Assembly: GCA_913063325.1 (NCBI GenBank) | Contig: CAJXYE010000010.1 | Location: forward strand, 1-64,000 | DNA from: an uncultured Colwellia sp. | GTDB taxonomy: Bacteria > Pseudomonadota > Gammaproteobacteria > Enterobacterales > Alteromonadaceae | Length of the DNA: 64,000 bases | Reading direction: 5' to 3' | Part shown: piece after piece, positions 43,869 to 53,345 of the stretch | Position numbering within the stretch: position 1 is the first letter of the stretch | How the letters are laid out: every line of letters begins with the position of its first letter | The notes under the pieces: model-generated | Database searches by the model: none | Seen by the model: only the letters and a program-made list of their open reading frames with translations | What the model was told of the DNA's origin: nothing | Translations under genes and position numbers: made by a program

Positions 43869-45587
43869 TTGAGGTGGGTCATGGCTATTGCGTATAAGGA
43901 CAAACTTAGCACGCGTTTATTTACTCCTCTGGTGATAATTTTCATAATTATCTTTGCCCTGCTCGCTTTTTACGTGCCAAACATCACCAAAAATAATGCC
44001 ATTATATCAGCCATAGACTCAGCTGAAGCCACGGTAAAACAGTATAAAACTATTCGTGGTTATTACACCAAGAATATCATCAAAAAAATACTTCCCATTG
44101 AAAATATTAAACCCCACTACGAACATAAAGGTAGTGCGGGTGTTATTCCGTTACCTGCTACCTTTATTCATGATCTAAGTGAAGAGTTTTCAAAAAAAGG
44201 CATAATGACGTTAAAGCTGTACAGCCCTTACCCTTTCCCCAATCGACAATCACGTCAACTCGATGATTTTGCAAGCAAAGCCTGGCAAGCCTTGAATACC
44301 AGCCCTGATAAAAGCTTCTCGGTCACCGAAACGATAAACAATATCCAAGTCGTTCGTGTTGCTTTAGCTGATACTATGAGCCAACAAGGTTGTGTAAATT
44401 GCCATAATACTCACCCAGACACGCCTAAAAATGATTGGCAACTTAATGATGTTCGTGGCGTACTGGAAGTTCAAGTGCCGATAGAAAAAGATCTTGCCAA
44501 TGCAAATCAGCTTAATTTTACTATCGCCGGCATTTTTTGTGTGGCATTAATTGCCACCGTCGCTTTGCTGTTTTTCATGTTTAGGCAGCTGATTTCTAAC
44601 CGCTTACGTAATGTTTATAGCGCACTTGATGATATTGCCACAGGGGATGGTGATTTAAGTCAGCGCTTAGAAGAAACACCTATAGATGAAATAGGGCTTA
44701 TTGCCTCGGCATTTAACCGCTTTATCAAAAAGCTCGAGCAAATCATCTCAGGCATTAATAATCAAATTCATCAGCTAAGTGAAAGCACCCAAGCAATGCA
44801 AAACATTACTAATAAAACCCAGCAAGGGGCATTAAACCAACAAACCCTTGCCGATCAAGTTGCCAGTGCGATGAATGATATGAAAGCATCGACCGAAGAA
44901 ATGGCTGAAATAGCATCGGGCACTGCCGAAAATTCACAGCAAGCGCAACATCAGTCAGAGCAAAGCAAAGCTATTATTCAACAAAGTCTGCACTCTGTTG
45001 AAGAGTTATCAACTATGATGCAGCAAGCTTCAGAGGTGGTTGGCGAACTTGAGTCAGACAGCCAAGATATTGGTGGTGTATTGGATGTTATACGTGGCAT
45101 TGCCGATCAAACAAATCTCTTAGCGCTCAATGCCGCCATTGAGGCTGCACGTGCAGGTGAACAAGGAAGAGGATTCGCGGTTGTTGCTGATGAAGTGCGT
45201 ACACTTGCCAGTAGAACCCAACAGTCGACAGAAGAAATTAATACCATGATAATGCAACTGCAAACTGGCGCCAAATCAGCTGTTGAGACGATTAAAAAAG
45301 GCGATGGTAGTATTGATGAAAGCAATAGCAAAGCAAAAGAGACCAATGATATTATTAACGAAATGAGCGAAATTATTAATAATATTCAAGCACAAAATTT
45401 ACAACTAGCGACAGCAGCAGAACAACAGGCAGCGGTAAGCAATGAGATCAACCAAAATATTGATACTATAAGAGACGTTTCTGCTACGGCAAGTGAAAGC
45501 AGCCAAGAGCTGCTTGATATGGCTGAGAAGATTAATCATAGCGTCGCAGCGATTAGTAAACAGTTAGAGCAATTTAGTAAAAGATAA
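43869..45587 (+). CDS. Methyl-accepting chemotaxis protein with c-type heme motif (DUF3365/Tll0287-like sensor domain)
   Basis: CVNCHNTHP in the periplasmic domain; HAMP; signalling hairpin [37 protein letters not shown]. Confidence 0.9.
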   Translation: MRWVMAIAYKDKLSTRLFTPLVIIFIIIFALLAFYVPNITKNNAIISAIDSAEATVKQYKTIRGYYTKNIIKKILPIENIKPHYEHKGSAGVIPLPATFIHDLSEEFSKKGIMTLKLYSPYPFPNRQSRQLDDFASKAWQALNTSPDKSFSVTETINNIQVVRVALADTMSQQGCVNCHNTHPDTPKNDWQLNDVRGVLEVQVPIEKDLANANQLNFTIAGIFCVALIATVALLFFMFRQLISNRLRNVYSALDDIATGDGDLSQRLEETPIDEIGLIASAFNRFIKKLEQIISGINNQIHQLSESTQAMQNITNKTQQGALNQQTLADQVASAMNDMKASTEEMAEIASGTAENSQQAQHQSEQSKAIIQQSLHSVEELSTMMQQASEVVGELESDSQDIGGVLDVIRGIADQTNLLALNAAIEAARAGEQGRGFAVVADEVRTLASRTQQSTEEINTMIMQLQTGAKSAVETIKKGDGSIDESNSKAKETNDIINEMSEIINNIQAQNLQLATAAEQQAAVSNEINQNIDTIRDVSATASESSQELLDMAEKINHSVAAISKQLEQFSKR

Positions 45588-45682
45588 AGGTGAGTTCAGG
45601 TGCTCAAGAGAGCACCTTACTTTGAAGCTAAGTTGCCAAGTTCTTTTGACTGAGCTGACATGGCTAAATAACGCTAAAAAAC

Positions 45683-46546
45683 TTATTTCTTAAACCGTGA
45701 AATCAAGCTTGATGTATCCCAACGACTCCCGCCATTCTCTTGGATTTCTTGGTAATAACCATCAAGTTGTTTAGTTACTGTTAAATCAGCGCCAAGTTTT
45801 TCCGCTGCTTCAAAGGCAATAGCTAAATCTTTTCTTACCCAATCAACAGCAAAACCAAAATCAAATTCTCCCGCACACATGGTTTTTCCACGATTATCCA
45901 TTTGCCAAGAGCCTGCTGCACCTTTACCAATGGTATCAAGTAACTTATCAGTATCTAATCCTGCTTTTTTAGCAAAGTTTAAACCTTCTGCCAGACCTTG
46001 TACTGTATTGACAAAACAGATTTGGTTAACCATTTTTGCCAGTTGCCCAGAGCCGACAGGACCCATTAGTTGGCTAAAACGAGCGAATGCCGCCATAACG
46101 GGTTCAACTTTAGAGAATACGCTATCCTCACCACCCACCATTACCGTCAGCACGCCATTTTCAGCGCCCGCTTGGCCACCAGAAACGGGTGCATCTAAAA
46201 AGTATTGGCCATTTTCATCTGCAATACCAGCTAGTTCAATGGCAAGCTCTGCTGATGCTGTTGTATGATCGACAAAGATACTGCCTTTTGGAAGACCTGC
46301 GAAAATGCCCTCTTGCCCGAGAGATACTTGGCGAACATCGTCATCATTACCTACACAACAAAAAACGATGTCACAATCTTTTGCAGCCTGCGCGGGTGTA
46401 GCAGCAATACTCCCTTCAAATTCTTTTTGCCAAGCTAAGGCTTTATCGTTATTACGGTTATATACACAAACTTGATGACCTGCTTTGATCAAATGCCCAG
46501 CCATTGGATAACCCATAACGCCAAGACCAATAAATGCTACTTTCAT
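45683..46546 (-). CDS. NAD(P)-dependent beta-hydroxyacid dehydrogenase (3-hydroxyisobutyrate dehydrogenase-like)
   Basis: VAFIGLGVMGYPMAGHLIKAGH, DAPVSGGQAGAENGVLTVMVGG. Confidence 0.9.
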   Translation of the reverse strand: MKVAFIGLGVMGYPMAGHLIKAGHQVCVYNRNNDKALAWQKEFEGSIAATPAQAAKDCDIVFCCVGNDDDVRQVSLGQEGIFAGLPKGSIFVDHTTASAELAIELAGIADENGQYFLDAPVSGGQAGAENGVLTVMVGGEDSVFSKVEPVMAAFARFSQLMGPVGSGQLAKMVNQICFVNTVQGLAEGLNFAKKAGLDTDKLLDTIGKGAAGSWQMDNRGKTMCAGEFDFGFAVDWVRKDLAIAFEAAEKLGADLTVTKQLDGYYQEIQENGGSRWDTSSLISRFKK

Positions 46547-46722
46547 ATAGTTACCTTTGATTCATTAATTTGTTAATTCATTCAATCAAGTCAGTTTACT
46601 TCAGTTTTTTATTTTGCTCTAGCAACTTTGCAATTCATCAGGATTCATTTACAATACACAGGTTGGTTGCGCACAACTTAATTGCAAGCAATCAAGCTAC
46701 GAGCAATAAATAATAACATTAA

Positions 46723-47145
46723 GTCGTCATCCTGAGTTCGTCATCCTGAATTTATTTCAGGATCTAGATCTCATTAGGTGTGACACTTGTTGGTTGAGGT
46801 GCTGAAACCGTCATCCTGAATTTATTTCAGGATCAGCATGACGTGAAAATTCGTCATCAATAATTGCTCATCCTGAATTTATTTCAGGACCAGGATCTAG
46901 TTCAGTGTGGCACTTGCTGGTTGAGGTACTGAAACAAGTTCAGCATGACGATTTCAGGATCTAGTTCAGTGTGGCACTTGCTGGTTGAGGTGCTGAAACC
47001 GTCATCCTGAATTTATTTCAGGATCAGCATGACGTGAAAATTCGTCATCCTGAATTTATTTCAGGATCTAGTTCAGTTTGGCACTTGCCGGTTGAGGTGC
47101 TGAAACCGTCATCCTGAATTTATTTCAGGACCAGCATGATGTGAA
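46723..47145. repeat. Array of nested family A REP-like hairpins
   Basis: Three copies of ggtgctgaaac[cgtcatcctgaatttatttcaggatc]agcatgacg plus others. Confidence 0.93.
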
Positions 47146-47201
47146 AATCAAATGACCTAGCCATTGAAAATGGCTTTGTATTTAACCTAAGGAATACCTA
47201 A

Positions 47202-47681
47202 ATGAGTAATATTTATCAATTTTCAGTACTGAACAATAAAGAAGAAACCATTGAATTAACACAGTTTACCGATAAAGTTATGTTGATTGTTAATACGGCT
47301 AGTGACTGCGGTTTTACCCCACAATATCAAGGGTTACAATCGCTATATGATTCATTTCAAGCAAAAGGTTTTGAAGTGTTGGCTTTTCCTTGTAATCAAT
47401 TTAAACAACAAGAATCGGGTACTAATGAAGAAATTCAGCAATTTTGTGATTTACGTTTCAATATAAAATTTCCATTATTTAACAAGATTGACGTTAATGG
47501 CGATAATGCTGAGCCACTGTTTAGTTTTTTAAAACAAGAGGCACCCGGTATTCTTGGCTCTAAATCCATTAAATGGAATTTCACTAAATTTTTAGTAAAT
47601 CGCCAAGGTGAAGTGGTTAAACGTTATGCGCCAACAACAAAACCAGAAGCAATAACCGCTGATATTGAAAAGTTACTGTAA
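47202..47681 (+). CDS. Glutathione peroxidase (cysteine type)
   Basis: NTASDCGFTPQYQGLQSLYD, FPCNQFKQQE, KWNFTKFLVN. Confidence 0.95.
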   Translation: MSNIYQFSVLNNKEETIELTQFTDKVMLIVNTASDCGFTPQYQGLQSLYDSFQAKGFEVLAFPCNQFKQQESGTNEEIQQFCDLRFNIKFPLFNKIDVNGDNAEPLFSFLKQEAPGILGSKSIKWNFTKFLVNRQGEVVKRYAPTTKPEAITADIEKLL

Positions 47682-47687
47682 TACCTA

Positions 47688-48119
47688 ATGAACGATAATT
47701 TACTATTAGAGAAGCAGCTGTGTTTTCGAATTTATAGTTTAAATAAATTAATGTGCCGCCTCTATGCGCCAATTTTGAAAGAGTTAGCCCTAACCTACCC
47801 TCAATATTTAGCTATGTTGGTATTGTGGCAGCACAAAAAGGGGATTTCGGTTAAAGAGCTAGGTCATCAACTTGATTTGGATTCAGGCACGCTATCGCCA
47901 TTATTAAAACGGTTGGAAACTCAGGGCTTAGTTTCGAGAGTTCGCCAGTCTCAGGATGAACGTGTGGTTATGATTAAACTCACTCAAAAAGGAGTGAGTT
48001 TACGACAAGCCGCAGAGCATATTCCTAAAAAAATGTTTTCCGTATCGGGATTAACACCTGAGAAATTACAGGGTTTAACTCTGGAGCTAGATCAGCTTAT
48101 TGCTCATCTTAGTGATTAA
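47688..48119 (+). CDS. MarR/OhrR-family redox regulator
   Basis: LEKQLCFRIYSLNKLM...LALTYPQYLAMLVLWQ; reactive Cys in the LCF context. Confidence 0.88.
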   Translation: MNDNLLLEKQLCFRIYSLNKLMCRLYAPILKELALTYPQYLAMLVLWQHKKGISVKELGHQLDLDSGTLSPLLKRLETQGLVSRVRQSQDERVVMIKLTQKGVSLRQAAEHIPKKMFSVSGLTPEKLQGLTLELDQLIAHLSD

Positions 48120-48191
48120 ACCAATTTAGGCTTATTAAAGTGCTGCGTCATTAAGGTGGAAAGTGAGTAAGGATTCAGGAGAATGTGCATC

Positions 48192-48457
48192 CTGCATTCT
48201 CTAATAAGGTACGTCCTGTACCGTCTGCATTCTCTTCTAAGTAACATAAAATTAAGTTGTTGATTTGTAATTAGATAACAAAAATATAAATACCGTCATC
48301 TTCGAAGTCTCTGATCGAAGATCCATTGTATTTTAGAAACTGGATCTTCGATCAGAGACTTCGAAGATGACGAACAAAGCTTTGCTGTACTTGCGGATAA
48401 AAATGTTACTGGTAGATGGTTGGGGCGCAGCGGCTGATTCTCTAATAAGTAGCATCC
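48192..48457. repeat. Direct repeat copy 1 flanking the IS element
   Basis: Near-identical to 50019-50294. Confidence 0.95.
48294..48372. repeat. Perfect 32-bp inverted repeat, 15-nt loop
   Basis: CGTCATCTTCGAAGTCTCTGATCGAAGATCCA...TGGATCTTCGATCAGAGACTTCGAAGATGACG. Confidence 0.97.
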
Positions 48458-48631
48458 TGGATTCAGGAGAATGTGCGTCCTGCATTCTCTAATAAGTCGC
48501 ATCCATGCTACGTCCGACAAAAGACCTCGGGAATGACGACTTCATTGTAAGCGTCATCTTCGAGTTTACTTGTCGAAGATCCATTGTCTTATAAACTGGA
48601 TTCAGGAGAATGTGCTCAGGATAATTGCTTA

Positions 48632-49979
48632 TATGGACTCCTCATATTGTGCAATAACAATTTAAAAATATTAGATGCGTGCTTATATACGGACTCTTAG
48701 TGGGAAGCTATCCCGGTCACTTTGATGTATTCGCACCTTCATGCCTAATCTCCTGCACGACATTATAAATATGTTCAGAGCAATTTACAGGCTGTTGAAG
48801 GTTGGTCTAACCATTTTAAAGATCTTTATTGAACAATATTAAACGCTTTATAACTTTTTAAGCCGCAATCAATACGGGCTTGTAATCCGTGTTGTTTTTC
48901 AATAATGCATAAGCGGTTCGTGCTGTTTTATTGGCTAACGCCATCGATGCACAATTAACTCCTCTACGTTCTATTAAGGCTTTTAACCAACGTTCTTTTT
49001 CTGTTTTGGCGGGCCTATTTTTTAGTTTCGACACCACAGCTCTCGCCCCTAAGAAAATACAACTGCGTAATGGCTTATCGCATGAGCCTTTTCCTACCGA
49101 CCCCAATTTTACTTTACCGCCACTGCTATGCTGTTTTGGCGTAAGGCCGATACAAGCGGCGACTTGCCTGCCACTGTTGAAGTGCTCACCATTGCCTAGC
49201 TGTATTTTCAGCCTAACCGCAGTAATAGGCCCAACACTTTCAAGCTTCATTAATTTTTGGCAATCACTATCTTGTGCGGTTAATTGTATTAACTCATTAT
49301 TTATTTCTTCAAAATCGTCTTCAAGACGAGAATAGAGTTCCCACATTTGAAGTAACCCTTTTCTCATCGGGAAAGTTAAATCATTTTCAGCATCTTCTAA
49401 AATTTCAGGTATCCGTTCTTTAAAGCTTTTAATACTTTTATTGATAACAAGGCCAAACTCTAGCAACAAGCCACGTACTTGATTTGATAGTTGTAGCTTC
49501 TGCTTATCAATCAGGCTTCTCATCTTTTCAATAGATTGAAGCCCTTGTTGTTCGACAGATAAAATCCTAGCGGGCTTTATATTAGCTGCTCGACTTGCAA
49601 CGGCAATCGCTACGGCATCATTCGCATCGGTTTTTTGACCGGTTCTAAACGGTTTAACTTGTTTAGGGGGTATAACCATTACTTTATGGCCTAAAGACTG
49701 AGAAAATCTTGCCCAATAATGAGCACCGCCACAACTTTCCATAGCAATAAGAGAAAGCTTTTGTTTAGCTAACCATTCTTTTAACTTGGCTCTATTCATC
49801 GCTTTATTAACAATTATTTTTCCATGTGTGGTCATAATGCAAACTTGAAAAATATCTTTTGCTAAATCGATAGCAATTACGTTACATTGTTCCATTGTGT
49901 GGACTCCTGGTAAAAGTTGATTTGAGTGAATGCTTTTCACTTTATACCGTAAATCTCCCGTTAAGGGGAGGAGTCCATA
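48632..49979 (-). mobile_element. IS110-family (IS1111-like) insertion sequence
   Basis: 12-bp terminal inverted repeats TATGGACTCCTC (48632-48643) and GAGGAGTCCATA (49968-49979) around a DEDD transposase. Confidence 0.85.
48858..49897 (-). CDS. IS110-family DEDD transposase (likely start MEQCNVIAIDLAKD, about 49897; the ORF track extends it to 49991)
   Basis: VIAIDLAKDIFQVC, MESCGGAHYWAR, KTDANDAVAIA; C-terminal PITAVRLKIQLGNGEHFNSGRQVAACIGLTPKQHSSGGK. Confidence 0.93.
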
Positions 49980-50018
49980 CATCTCCTGCATTATCTAATA
50001 AGGTACTTCCTGTACCGT

Positions 50019-50294
50019 CTGCATTATCTAATAAGGTACGTCCTTTACCGTCTGCATTCTCTTCTAAGTAACATAAAATTAAGTTGTTGATTTGTAATTA
50101 GATAACAAAAATATAAATACCGTCATCTTCGAAGTCTCTGATCGAAGATCCATTGTATTTTAGAAACTGGATCTTCGATCAGAGACTTCGAAGATGACGA
50201 ACAAAGATTTGCTGTACTTGCGGATAAAAATGTTACTGGTAGTTACTGGTAGATGGTTGGGGCGCAGCGGCTGATTCTCTAATAAGTAGCATCC
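50019..50294. repeat. Direct repeat copy 2 flanking the IS element
   Basis: Near-identical to 48192-48457 with a 10-bp ttactggtag duplication. Confidence 0.95.
50121..50199. repeat. Second copy of the perfect 32-bp inverted repeat
   Basis: Same arms and loop as 48294-48372. Confidence 0.97.
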
Positions 50295-50353
50295 ATGCTA
50301 CGACCGATCGGACAACTCGGGAATGACAATAAAGCCGCTAGCTATCAGTAATC

Positions 50354-51736
50354 TTATGAAAATAGCGTGTTATGTAATTTTTCAACAACAGAGTTAGCAT
50401 CACTTTCATCAACTAAAAAGCATAAGTTGTTGGCACTTGCACCATGGCAAATTAAACGAATATTAATATCGTTTATGGTATCAAAAATAGTTTGGCCAAT
50501 ACCTTTAGCGCTCGTTAAACCATTGCCGATCACGGCGACAAGTGATAATCCATGCTCAACGCTTACTTCACAAAGTTGCTCTAACTCTGCAACAACCGTA
50601 TTAGTAATTACTGATTGCGTTGAACCACTTGGATTATCGAAGGTTAACGCAACACTAATTTCACTGGTGGTGATTAAATCAATACTCAATTCATGTTTAG
50701 CTAATATGCCAAATACTTTCGCTAAAAAACCACTGGCATGTAACATAGCCGGGCTTTTAACCGTAACAAGGGTTTGTTCACGTCTTAAGGCAATAGAACG
50801 ATATGTTGGGTTCGATTCAACTTTTTTCTTAATTTGGGTCCCACCCTTTTCTGGCTCTTTACTTGAACCAACAAAAACGGGGATATTACGTCGCATAGCA
50901 GGAATAAGCGTTGCTGGGTGTAATATTTTAGCGCCAAAGGTAGCCATCTCCGCAGCTTCGCCAAAACTAATTTCTTTGATCGCGCGTGCTTGATCAGTAA
51001 TACGTGGATCAGTAGTGAAAATGCCAACTACGTCAGTCCAAATTGATAAGTTATTACCGTTTACCGCCTCGGCAAGTAACGCTGCTGAATAATCAGAGCC
51101 GCCTCGCCCTAACGTTGTCGTATGGCCTTGACTGTCTTGACCAATAAAACCTTGAGTAACAATCACTTTATTAACAAGTTTTGGCAGTAAAAGCTGTTTG
51201 CTTTGCTCACTTAACTGATTAATATCTACTACGGCTTTGCCATGCAAGCTATTAGTTTTCATTACTTGTTGTACATTGAAGTATTCACCAGCAATATCAA
51301 TAGACTGTAAAACTTGGGCAAATACACGTGAACTTAATTGCTCGCCAAAGGCAAGGATCGCATCCGTAGTTTTAGTGGTGAATTGTAATGATTGCGTCAA
51401 AGCATGTTGCGTTAATTCATCAAGTAAGCTGTCTATTTCTTGATTAAGCTCTGCTTCTACTTTACTCGATAAGTGCTGAGTAATGTTGAGCTGAATTGCT
51501 CGAATGCTTTCAACGATATCTTTCTGCTCATCCAACGAAATATTCTTTTGGCTTAAACGTACTAAATAATTAGTAACGCCAGCACTGGCTGAAACAACAA
51601 TTAAGCGGTTACTGGTATCGTTTTTAATAATATGAGCGCATCGTAACATTGCTTGAAAATCGGCTACGCTGGTGCCGCCAAACTTAGCTACGGTTAATGA
51701 TGGTGTTGATTGTACTGAGTTTTGTACTGAATTCAC
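50354..51736 (-). CDS. lysC: Aspartate kinase (lysine-sensitive, LysC type)
   Basis: VAKFGGTSVADFQAM, TLGRGGSDYSAALLAEA, ACT region. Confidence 0.93.
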   Translation of the reverse strand: MNSVQNSVQSTPSLTVAKFGGTSVADFQAMLRCAHIIKNDTSNRLIVVSASAGVTNYLVRLSQKNISLDEQKDIVESIRAIQLNITQHLSSKVEAELNQEIDSLLDELTQHALTQSLQFTTKTTDAILAFGEQLSSRVFAQVLQSIDIAGEYFNVQQVMKTNSLHGKAVVDINQLSEQSKQLLLPKLVNKVIVTQGFIGQDSQGHTTTLGRGGSDYSAALLAEAVNGNNLSIWTDVVGIFTTDPRITDQARAIKEISFGEAAEMATFGAKILHPATLIPAMRRNIPVFVGSSKEPEKGGTQIKKKVESNPTYRSIALRREQTLVTVKSPAMLHASGFLAKVFGILAKHELSIDLITTSEISVALTFDNPSGSTQSVITNTVVAELEQLCEVSVEHGLSLVAVIGNGLTSAKGIGQTIFDTINDINIRLICHGASANNLCFLVDESDANSVVEKLHNTLFS

Positions 51737-51964
51737 AAATTTCTCCCATAAAAATACTAGCCATTTACTGGACTCTTTATCGAGATTATACCGAGTAAAT
51801 AACTATTGGAAGAGCATGACTGATTAGTTAACGAATGAAAATTTTGCAAGTTTAGTAGGAATAGATAAACCGCAAATAAACGAAACATTTTCAGCCAGAA
51901 GCTCTCCACCTATTAATTAATGCATAATGATACCTTATATATATACAGGTATTATTTAACAAAT

Positions 51965-52135
51965 ACGTCAGGTGACAATCATAAGGATTCAACCTTAGTG
52001 ACCGAATAGTTAAGTCCACCACTTAACTATTCTCGGCGATAACTTCCCTCAAAAACGGTTATTGGAATGTGGTTCCTGTCGTTTTCTACCTAAGCTTCGC
52101 ACCTCTTCTGGTGCATCGCATTTTAGAGTATTGAC
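51965..52135 (-). ncRNA. Lysine riboswitch (L-box)
   Basis: Minus strand: agaaGAGGTGCGAAGCttaggtag...GAGGGAAGTTATCGCCGAgaa...GGTTGAATCC, upstream of lysC. Confidence 0.87.
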
Positions 52136-52291
52136 CCTAAACCACAATGCGAAATCATTAAACCCGATTTTTCACAATATTGCAACAGGATTTTAGCCCG
52201 TATATATAAATTATTTTCCAGTCTGGATTGATTGTTATTCGCTGATTTCTCTCATTGTTAGGCATATAGCTCATGAAAAATCTCATCAAGA

Positions 52292-52412
52292 CAGTCATCC
52301 TGAATTCGTCATCCTGAATTCGTCATCCTGAATTCGTCATCCTGAATTTATTTCAGGATCAGGATCAGGATCAGGATCAGGATCAGGATCAGGATCAGTA
52401 TCAGTATGACGT
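52292..52412. repeat. Expanded nested REP-like element
   Basis: (gtcatcctgaattc)x3, core gtcatcctgaatttatttcaggatc, then (aggatc)x6 and agtatcagtatgacg. Confidence 0.96.
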
Positions 52413-52563
52413 GAAACTCATTACGGCTTGTGAGTTCCTGAATAGACTACATAGGCATCTAAATTGATCTGCTTGGTTTTACCAAAGATTTAACTGGGCA
52501 GCATCACGCAATACTTGATATAGTTAATAAATCTTAATATTTTAGGTCACTTAGCTGAATCAC

Positions 52564-53325
52564 ATGGATTTATTTCTTCTTAAAAAGATCATCACCGTAT
52601 TGGTCATGCCCATCAATATAGTGCTTTTATTACTTATTTTTGCCTTAGTTGTTCATCGAAAAAGCCCTAAAAAAAGTATTAAGTGCCTATCAACAGCTAT
52701 TGTGATTTTATTTCTCAGCGCTTTCCCCCCTTTTTCAAGTACGGTTATGACTGCCATTGAAAATGATTACCCGCCTTATGTTAAAACGAATTTAGCCATC
52801 GATTATATTATTGTGCTAGGTTGCGGCCATAGTACCAATGCTAATTTACCGGTAACGTCACAGTTAGCCAATTGCTCTTTGCAACGCATGGTTGAAGCTT
52901 TACGTATATATCAATTACATCCCGAAGCGAGAATAATCACTTCCGGCTCTAGCGGGCATAATCAGATATCGAATGCAGAAACCGTTAAGCAATCATTAGT
53001 ACTTTTGGGCGTTCCAGCACAAAAAATTATTACTGAGAACTTCCCCAAAGATACTGAAGAAGAAGCACAACTTATTGCGCCGCGTGTACAAGGTACCCAA
53101 GTGATACTTGTGACCAATGCAGAACATATGCCTAGATCTATGAATTACTTTCAAACAGAAGGAATATTTCCAATTGCCGCACCTACCGGTTACTGGGTAA
53201 AAAATCCAGATGGCGATAAAAGCTGGGGTTATTATATGCCCAGTAGTAGAACATTAAACCAGAGTACCGTTGCCTGGTATGAAAGTTTGGGCTTAGTCGT
53301 ACAATGGTTTAAAACACTGTATTAG
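52564..53325 (+). CDS. ElyC/SanA/YdcF-family (DUF218) envelope protein
   Basis: TM N-terminus; IIVLGCGH..., ITSGSSGHNQISNAETVKQSLVLLGVP. Confidence 0.85.
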   Translation: MDLFLLKKIITVLVMPINIVLLLLIFALVVHRKSPKKSIKCLSTAIVILFLSAFPPFSSTVMTAIENDYPPYVKTNLAIDYIIVLGCGHSTNANLPVTSQLANCSLQRMVEALRIYQLHPEARIITSGSSGHNQISNAETVKQSLVLLGVPAQKIITENFPKDTEEEAQLIAPRVQGTQVILVTNAEHMPRSMNYFQTEGIFPIAAPTGYWVKNPDGDKSWGYYMPSSRTLNQSTVAWYESLGLVVQWFKTLY

Positions 53326-53345
53326 CTAAGTGACCTGATAAAAAT

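Noticed and set aside
47202-47681. Possible selenocysteine glutathione peroxidase
   Set aside because: The catalytic codon is TGC (SDCGFT), not TGA, so it is a cysteine enzyme.
52564-53325. Possible cell-surface polysaccharide role for the DUF218 protein
   Set aside because: Sequence fits general ElyC/SanA-type envelope proteins and it is not near the EPS locus.
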